Below, piece after piece: positions 59,171 to 64,000 of a stretch of 64,000 bases of DNA (position 1 is the first letter of the stretch; each line of letters opens with the position of its first letter). Below the pieces are notes generated by a model. It made no database searches. It was given only the letters and a program-made list of their open reading frames with translations, and was not told the origin of the DNA. The stretch is taken from the NCBI GenBank assembly GCA_002342415.1, contig DDPY01000016.1, forward strand, positions 36,875 to 100,874, written 5' to 3'. The position numbers and the translations under genes are program-made. The DNA comes from Prevotella sp. UBA2456. GTDB taxonomy: Bacteria > Bacteroidota > Bacteroidia > Bacteroidales > Bacteroidaceae.

Positions 59171-59878
59171 CAAAAGCGTCTAACGAGCCGTAATGCCGTT
59201 GGCAATGAGATTACTTCTCGTTGCCAACGAAACGTATTCTTCAAAAAACTCCTACTCTCCTACCATCACAGGGCTGAAAGGCCGATATACAAAGGGATTG
59301 AGGCATGGTAGGGGTTGTTGCAACCCCTACCATACCCCTACCATACTACTACTACGCAACCTGCTTCGGAACAATCTTTCGGAAATTGAAATATTCCGAC
59401 AAAACAAAGGCTCCTATCCGTTTCCGCACCTGCTATCATTAAGGATAAAAATTGCTATCATTAAAGGGAAATATATTTTTCTGGGCAGGGAAAATTTTCT
59501 GGCAGGCCTGCTAGTAAAAAGCCCTTGTTGTCAACATTCTGCAAGCCACAGCGGGAAATCAGAAACACGCTGCGAAATATATTTACTTCCTTTAAAATCC
59601 TCAGACATAGTAGGAGCAATAGTAGGGGTATGGTAGGGGTTGCAGCAACCCCTACCTTGCCTCAAACCCTTTGTATATCGGACTTTCAGCCCTGTGATGG
59701 TAGGAGAGTAGGAGTTTTGGCATAATCCCTGGAAATTGTTTACTTTTGCGCCTTGTCAACTTAGAATAGGGTTAATGCCTAAGCCGTCAACCCAGCAGCA
59801 GGGTTAAAGGACAAGAGTCATCATAAAAAAGTTTCAAGTTTCATTGCCAACGGCATTACGGCTAGTTAGACGCTTTTG
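59171..59878. mobile_element. Non-coding element with two nested pairs of inverted repeats (MITE/foldback-like)
   Basis: Outer arms 59171-59210 and 59839-59878 (40 bp, 38 identical) begin CAAAAGCGTCTAAC. Inner arms 59245-59341 and 59622-59718 (97 bp, about 4 mismatches) contain CTCCTACTCTCCTACCATC and a GGTAGGGGTTG palindrome. The 280-bp core (59342-59621) has CTATCATTAA twice and no credible gene. TGATAA occurs just outside both ends (59165-59170 and 59882-59887), a possible target duplication with a 3-bp offset on the right. No transposase is present. Open frames here are readings of the repeats. Confidence 0.75.
59716..59815 (+). ncRNA. Possible promoter and three-way-junction RNA inside the repeat element
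   Basis: TTTG (59716-59719) and TACTTTTG (59741-59748), 21 bp apart, form a good promoter. The predicted transcript folds into P1 CTTGTC/GACAAG (59752-59757 with 59810-59815), P2 CTTAG/CTAAG (59760-59764 with 59779-59783) and P3 AACCC/GGGTT (59789-59793 with 59801-59805), all perfect. The P2 loop also carries GGGTT (59769-59773), which could pair with the AACCC of P3. No known RNA family is recognised. Confidence 0.35.
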
Positions 59879-60012
59879 AATTGATAAAGACTTCTTCCTA
59901 TTTGTTCTACAATACCACAAACTAATGCATTACCCATAAGGAATGCCCTGCGTCCGTCAGAAACCTCTGCGTGTAGCGTGTGGTTGTCTGGGAACATGTT
60001 CATGCGTTCTAA
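59866..60012 (-). pseudogene. C-terminal remnant of a DNA cytosine-C5 methyltransferase
   Basis: Minus-strand frame of 48 codons reading LERMNMFPDNHT, then GRRAFLMGNALVCGIVEQIG, ending in a stop that lies inside the outer inverted repeat. This is the end of Dcm-like methyltransferases (ER..FPD.WT, then the GNA(L/V)..VV motif X region). The catalytic PCQ and ENV motifs are gone; an in-frame stop lies just upstream and the ORF6N gene ends 6 bp further on. Confidence 0.65.
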
Positions 60013-60018
60013 CTATCA

Positions 60019-60921
60019 TCAAATCAACATTCCAAGTATAGTCTCAGGTGATGCCTGCAACTTAGTGACTGCACACAAGCCTACGCCCATGTCTTTCACG
60101 CTGGCACCTAAAAGATACACTTCGTCGTCAATAATAAGGAAGCGGTCATGATTCTTGTAGGGCAACTGAACGAAGTTGATAACGGGGTATTGCTCATTGT
60201 GCTTCTTCAAATCCACTTGAAACTGATTGTAGTAGCGGCTGTGTATCGTGGCCGACACTCCTTCTGCTCGCTTATCCAACATCGTCAGCACGCGGTCATC
60301 CACGAAATTGTCTATTAGAACTATCCTCTGCTTAGCACTTCTCACCAAATCCGACACATACGACCAGGCATCCCACACGCATCCCGTCTGGAAAATCTGC
60401 TCTGGCAGGAGTTTAGGCGACTGTTCTTCCATCTTGTCGAGAATCATATCAATCTTCTCGTCTGTGTCAATTTGGTGGCGTTCAAGGTGTGCAATACGCC
60501 TCAAGACATCTGCATTTTGCACCATAAAACTTCGCATGGCAACAAAAGCATCTATGATTCTGATGCTGGTATCAATGGCCTTCTGGCTGTTCAATACAGA
60601 AGGAAGCATCGACACACCAAATTCCGTAAAAGCATAGGGAGCTGATGTAGAATGCTTCAACATATTGAACCGGTCGCAATTTGCGACCAGTTCCTTCATC
60701 TCGTCCTTAGTCAATTGGAATCTGTATCTATCAGGGAATCGGGCAATATTACGTCTGACTTGCTCATTCAGACGCTTTGTCTCAACACCATAGATGTTGC
60801 CTAAGTCCCTGTCTATTAGCACTTGCTTACCTCTTATGGTCAAAATGAGTCTCTCAATATCGTATTGGCTAAGGATTATATCGCCATTATCTGGGTGGTC
60901 GCAATTTGCATCCACCTCCAC
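60019..60921 (-). CDS. ORF6N-domain protein with PLD-like C-terminal domain
   Basis: About 300 residues. The N-terminal ORF6N domain (IERLILTIRGKQVLIDRDLG, YGVETKRLNEQVRRNI, APYAFTEFGVSML) is typical of phage and mobile-element DNA-binding proteins. After a short coiled coil (about 145-165) a phospholipase-D-like region follows, with HDRFLIIDDEVYLLGAS in place of HxKxxxxD. The listed start is GTG; the frame stays open upstream into the duplicated repeat with a doubled ANCDQ/ANCDH peptide, so the true 5' end and promoter may have been lost when the junction formed. GGTCGCAATTTGC occurs at 60898-60910 and 60928-60940 (in part), and a related copy near 60670. Confidence 0.75.
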   Translation of the reverse strand: MEVDANCDHPDNGDIILSQYDIERLILTIRGKQVLIDRDLGNIYGVETKRLNEQVRRNIARFPDRYRFQLTKDEMKELVANCDRFNMLKHSTSAPYAFTEFGVSMLPSVLNSQKAIDTSIRIIDAFVAMRSFMVQNADVLRRIAHLERHQIDTDEKIDMILDKMEEQSPKLLPEQIFQTGCVWDAWSYVSDLVRSAKQRIVLIDNFVDDRVLTMLDKRAEGVSATIHSRYYNQFQVDLKKHNEQYPVINFVQLPYKNHDRFLIIDDEVYLLGASVKDMGVGLCAVTKLQASPETILGMLI

Positions 60922-60935
60922 TAACTGGTCGCAAT

Positions 60936-61108
60936 TTGCGGGCCACTACCACCATTTCGCCGACATCTATCAGGCATGGTTACATGGTATCAGCCAGTCC
61001 GCACCCCTGTTGCTCTTATACGTGGTGCTGACCCAATTCTACGAATCATTGTGTTATGTACTGCCATAAATGGTTAACTTGTTTATCAGCAAGTCTGACA
61101 ATGCAGAG
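60936..61108. repeat. 173-bp direct repeat, copy 2
   Basis: Second copy of 58941-59113, three substitutions. It carries the last codons, stop and 39 bp beyond of the AbgT-like gene without its beginning. Its left edge meets the 5' end of the ORF6N gene at a shared TTGCG; its right edge is 30 bp from the methyltransferase stop. Confidence 0.93.
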
Positions 61109-61138
61109 ATAGAAAGAATTCTTGGTATGAAATTTTCG

Positions 61139-62431
61139 TCATTTTGGCTTATAAAATCTCATCACGTTTTTCCCATAGAACATCACTTCCTTGATTTGTG
61201 GGTTATTCTTCAGGAAAGCATCAATATCATTCTTTGTGCCATCAGGACAGAAGACATCCCAAAGGGCCAAATGGTGCCGCTTCAGGCAGTTTATTTTGTC
61301 TACCTTGTCATAGAATTTCCGACCGCCATTATACCTCTTGCTGATATCCTGCCAGAAGCGGTTGGATTTTGCCGTTTCATACTTGTCATTCTTCAACAGT
61401 TTAGCACCGAGTATCAGCGTCTCAGAATCATCGTAAACAACAGGCGGCAGGCTCGTCGAGACATGACTTTTCAGAGACTTCATCAGCAGCCAGTTGAATA
61501 CCCAAACCACAGGGTCTGCCTTTGGGGGCTTGGTATCCCTGATCATTTCACTAAAGAATGGCAATTCCTCTATTGGCAGTGGTTCCTGACAGGCAAAACA
61601 ATCCGTCTGAGTGTCTTCTGCCTTTACGATATCTGGTATCTTGCGGCGAAAAGCACCATAGGTTTCTATTCTGTTCACCTCAATGCTGCGAGCCTTGCTC
61701 ATGGCAGCGAACTCTTCTTCTCTTTCGATGCCAAGATATCTGCGCCCAAGCAAATTGGCTGCGATACCAGTAGTGCTGCTGCCTGCAAACGGGTCGAGAA
61801 TCCATGCACCAGGCTTGGTTGATGCCATGATGATTCGGCTCAGAAGTCCCAACGGTTTCTGCGTAGGATGCTTGCCACACGATTTCTCCCACGGTGCAAT
61901 GGCTGGCATACGCCACACATCAGTCATCTGCTTGCCATCGTTGATGTGTTTCATCAGCTCATAGTTATAGTAGTGAGCCACCTTCTCACTCTTACGCGCC
62001 CAGATGATGAACTCTGTAGAATAGGTGAAATAACGGCAGGAGATATTTGGTGGTGGATTCGTCTTTGCCCATGTGATGACATTGAGAATCTTATAACCCA
62101 GCTGCGTCAGGCAGTTGGCCACGCTGAAAATGTTATGATACGTTCCTGAAATCCATATCGTGCCATTATCCTTCAACTTCTCACGGCAGAGAGAAAGCCA
62201 GCGCATGTTGAAATCGTTGATTTCCTCCTGCGACATCGATTTGTCCCAGTCGCCCTTATCCACGCACACCACCTTGCCACTCTGAACGCTGATACCTCCG
62301 CTCGAAAGAAAATAAGGCGGGTCGGCAAATATCATGTCGAACTTGAACGAGAACTGTGGCAGCAGCTCGAACGTATCGCCATGAAGCAGGTTAAAGGCGT
62401 GGTCGGGGGATTTATAATAAGGTTTCAACAT
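61139..62431 (-). CDS. Beta-class DNA methyltransferase fused to a uracil/hypoxanthine-DNA-glycosylase-like domain
   Basis: 430 residues. Residues 1-255 form a beta-class amino-methyltransferase: catalytic DPPY (37-40) first, SAM-binding DPFAGSSTTG (213-222) after, and the GDWDKS motif; DPPY favours N6-adenine. The C-terminal part (about 328-430) matches the layout of UDG-superfamily deoxyinosine glycosylases: DDSETLILG, SNRFWQDI, RHHLALWDVF, ND..FLKNNPQIKEVMFYGK. The active-site segment GSFPS is GAKLL here, so this domain may recognise rather than excise. Recognition sequence unknown. It lies 3 bp downstream of the HhH-GPD gene, in one operon. Confidence 0.75.
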   Translation of the reverse strand: MLKPYYKSPDHAFNLLHGDTFELLPQFSFKFDMIFADPPYFLSSGGISVQSGKVVCVDKGDWDKSMSQEEINDFNMRWLSLCREKLKDNGTIWISGTYHNIFSVANCLTQLGYKILNVITWAKTNPPPNISCRYFTYSTEFIIWARKSEKVAHYYNYELMKHINDGKQMTDVWRMPAIAPWEKSCGKHPTQKPLGLLSRIIMASTKPGAWILDPFAGSSTTGIAANLLGRRYLGIEREEEFAAMSKARSIEVNRIETYGAFRRKIPDIVKAEDTQTDCFACQEPLPIEELPFFSEMIRDTKPPKADPVVWVFNWLLMKSLKSHVSTSLPPVVYDDSETLILGAKLLKNDKYETAKSNRFWQDISKRYNGGRKFYDKVDKINCLKRHHLALWDVFCPDGTKNDIDAFLKNNPQIKEVMFYGKNVMRFYKPK

Positions 62432-62434
62432 AAG

Positions 62435-63775
62435 CTATGCCATCAACCCTCCTCCACCTTCATCTTTTCTGGCATATGCTGTAGTCCATCCAGTCTGGCC
62501 CAAGATGCTGATAGATTTTGGTGGTTGCAAATATCTGTTCTCTTTGCAGATGTCCTTAAATGGGCATTCATATATTTTCTTCTCCTCTGGCAAAGATGCC
62601 ACATAAGCTGTTTCACGAATAGCAACATACCCCTCAACATTGGAGCAAGGCATCATTCTTGCTATGGGAACAGCCTTAATTCTCTTTACGCCATTCTTCA
62701 AGCACACTTGGCAGGTCTTGTTTCTGCCAGAATGCCACATAAAGGTATGGGCATGAGTTTCACACTCAAACTGATAGAGTATTTCTTTGCAAAATTGTTT
62801 TCCGATTACGTTGTAGACAAAATAATCTATAAGACAAGGGCTCTCAATACATTCTGCAGGATACTTCTCGTTCCATATTTCCCATACTCTACGCCAAGCA
62901 CTGGCATTCATTGTTTCAATGTAACTGTACTGATGGCAGAAAATATCGAGGAAGCTTGAAACCAATGGAATCTCCGTCTTGATAATGCCAGTTCTTAATG
63001 CAACTTTGATGGTGTTTACATCACTGGCAACATCGATTTTGTCAAACCCAGCCACATTTCCCCATACACCTAAGACTACCATATCGCGAAGGAACATGTC
63101 TGTTTTCTTATTACCATATCCTGCACCGTCACATGCAATAATAGCTTCTCTGAGTTTGAAGATGTCTCTATCGTATTTGTCGATAAGCCCATAAGGGTCA
63201 CATCCTTTATCAATCAAGAATCTTGAAATGGTTTCAGCATATCCATTTCTCTTATCGTTCTGGGACTTATCTGCTATTCCTATCTTGCCTATAAACGCAG
63301 CAGGGTCCTCAGAAATCAATTCTTCATCAAAAATCGACGGGTCTGCCTTGAATATTTTTGCGAGTTTTGTAAACTCCAATGAGCCACGAAAATCTTGATT
63401 TGCAGTTAGAAATCTGATACGGCAAACATCCTCTTTACAGAGCCCACAAGTGTCATACAACTCACTAAATGCATCGCCATCTGTTTTGATATAAATAGCC
63501 CGCAAGGCATCTGCAACTTGTTCGCACTTCAAATCGTCTATCTTGCAATCAAGGATCTCCTTGTGGTGTGTTTCCCAGAATTTATGAAAGTCAGAAAAAT
63601 ATTCCCTATACTCTCCAAGTTCTAAAGTAGTTCCAATGCCAGGATAGTTGGTATAGAGGAAGTCGTTTATGCTTTTGACAACTTTCCTCGCCTCTGTTAC
63701 AGATAGGGTTTCAGCCTCGCCTATAGCCGCCTTTATTTCAGAACAAAAATTGGATAACTTATCCATACTTGTCAT
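62435..63775 (-). CDS. HhH-GPD (endonuclease III-fold) protein with Cys-rich C-terminus
   Basis: 446 residues. The middle (about 115-330) follows the HhH-GPD DNA-glycosylase scheme: a helical RIRFLTANQDFRGSLEF start, KSQNDKRNGYAETISRFL, then the helix-hairpin-helix CDGAGYGNKKTDMFLRDM with Lys223/Lys224 and KIDVASDVNTIKVALRTGII, where Asp252 aligns with the catalytic Asp of VDTHV. The C-terminus has Cys355, Cys358, Cys377, Cys404 and Cys410 (CQVC and CPFKDIC), perhaps a zinc or iron-sulphur site but not the standard EndoIII spacing. The first 110 residues are helical, unrecognised. Coupled to the small gene upstream (ATGA) and 3 bp from the methyltransferase: likely its partner. Fold assignment is by motif reading only. 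Confidence 0.55.
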   Translation of the reverse strand: MTSMDKLSNFCSEIKAAIGEAETLSVTEARKVVKSINDFLYTNYPGIGTTLELGEYREYFSDFHKFWETHHKEILDCKIDDLKCEQVADALRAIYIKTDGDAFSELYDTCGLCKEDVCRIRFLTANQDFRGSLEFTKLAKIFKADPSIFDEELISEDPAAFIGKIGIADKSQNDKRNGYAETISRFLIDKGCDPYGLIDKYDRDIFKLREAIIACDGAGYGNKKTDMFLRDMVVLGVWGNVAGFDKIDVASDVNTIKVALRTGIIKTEIPLVSSFLDIFCHQYSYIETMNASAWRRVWEIWNEKYPAECIESPCLIDYFVYNVIGKQFCKEILYQFECETHAHTFMWHSGRNKTCQVCLKNGVKRIKAVPIARMMPCSNVEGYVAIRETAYVASLPEEKKIYECPFKDICKENRYLQPPKSISILGQTGWTTAYARKDEGGGGLMA

Positions 63776-63948
63776 TTCTTCTTTATTGTGGATAAATCTA
63801 GATTAGGTATGATCGCTGTATTTGTGTAATTCTTCTTGTAGTAGAAAGCACGCCTACGAGCTCTTGTTATGCCTCCTTTTCCGTCAGGTGCGTCTGTCTT
63901 GTCTTGATTATTAGCTCCTTTAGTCTTAGGTTCAAGATAGACACCCAT
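63772..63948 (-). CDS. 58-residue basic protein, first visible gene of the glycosylase/methyltransferase operon
   Basis: ATG at 63948: MGVYLEPKTKGANN, then DGKGGITRARRRAFYYKKN and a Lys-rich end. It overlaps the HhH-GPD start by ATGA, which argues that it is translated. No family is recognised; the Arg cluster suggests nucleic-acid binding. The frame continues upstream to a stop at about 63985, giving 12 more possible codons (including ADELSCS) but no better start. It might be the end of a larger gene if the right edge carries a frameshift. Bases 63949-64000 show nothing else. Confidence 0.45.
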   Translation of the reverse strand: MGVYLEPKTKGANNQDKTDAPDGKGGITRARRRAFYYKKNYTNTAIIPNLDLSTIKKK

Positions 63949-64000
63949 ACTACATGAAAGTTCGTCAGCACGACCTTCTTTTCCTTAATTCCGCAACACT

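Noticed and set aside
59193..59636. 147-codon plus-strand frame in the repeat element
   Set aside because: It reads through both inverted-repeat arms and the core, with low-complexity content and no family resemblance.
59716..59878. Phase-variable invertible promoter driving a neighbouring gene
   Set aside because: In both orientations the promoter would face the 3' end of a neighbouring gene, and no invertase gene is in the window; kept only as an alternative within the element's finding.

Overview
The window looks like a chromosomal segment of a Bacteroidales bacterium, most likely Prevotellaceae (Prevotella/Segatella-like). Reasons: most intergenic regions carry the Bacteroidota -7 promoter box TAnnTTTG with a TTTG about 19-21 bp upstream, Shine-Dalgarno sites are weak, lipoprotein signal peptides are frequent, and the families present (DUF4835, DUF5112/5113-type sensor kinase, DMP19, short MetH, PL10-like lyase) are typical of that group. 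No tRNA, rRNA, CRISPR array or autonomous insertion sequence was found.

Layout. 1-5.6 kb: the 5' part of a divergent NAD+-dependent DNA ligase gene, a degenerate nucleotidyltransferase-like protein, an ABC-F ATPase and a secreted M13 peptidase. 5.7-14.3 kb: a compact eukaryotic-like phosphosignalling operon: zinc-ribbon protein, membrane Ser/Thr kinase, four-module AAA+ ATPase, zinc-ribbon/FHA protein and PP2C phosphatase. 14.3-20.5 kb: homoserine O-acetyltransferase (metA family), a U32 protein (RlhA-like), a zinc-ribbon membrane lipoprotein, an ECF sigma factor fused to a transmembrane helix and outer-membrane beta-barrel, and a lipoprotein gene sharing a 17-bp upstream motif with that fusion. 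20.6-25.4 kb (minus): DUF2442, MFS transporter, hisC, hisD, hisG. 25.5-32.5 kb: MltF-like transglycosylase, dnaB, then on the minus strand a TPR protein with a dead trypsin-like domain, recN and a DUF4835 gene. 32.9-42.1 kb: queA, nadE, DMP19, smpB, metH (no reactivation domain), a GHL10 glycosidase and an MBL hydrolase. 42-54.7 kb: rsmG, a PL10-like pectate lyase with a secreted KdgF-like cupin, a DbpA-type helicase, an OmpH-like lipoprotein, pepD, a Tat-like aldo/keto reductase, relA (synthetase with degenerate hydrolase), kdgK and eda. The uronate-related genes (cupin, lyase, kdgK, eda) suggest growth on pectin or other polyuronides. 54.6-59 kb: a giant sensor kinase, its response regulator and an AbgT-like membrane protein.

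58.9-64 kb is the accessory region. The 3' end of the membrane-protein gene is duplicated as 173-bp direct repeats about 2 kb apart. Between them lie a ~700-bp non-coding element with two nested pairs of inverted repeats, a remnant of a cytosine-C5 methyltransferase, and an ORF6N/PLD-like gene. Beyond the second repeat a minus-strand operon encodes a 58-aa basic protein, an HhH-GPD (endonuclease III-fold) protein with a Cys-rich tail, and a beta-class DNA methyltransferase fused to a uracil/hypoxanthine-DNA-glycosylase-like domain. This pairing of a methyltransferase with two glycosylase folds is the best candidate for an undescribed system: a base-excision type modification/restriction or mutation-avoidance cassette. 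That function is inference. The assignments rest on motif reading without database searches.
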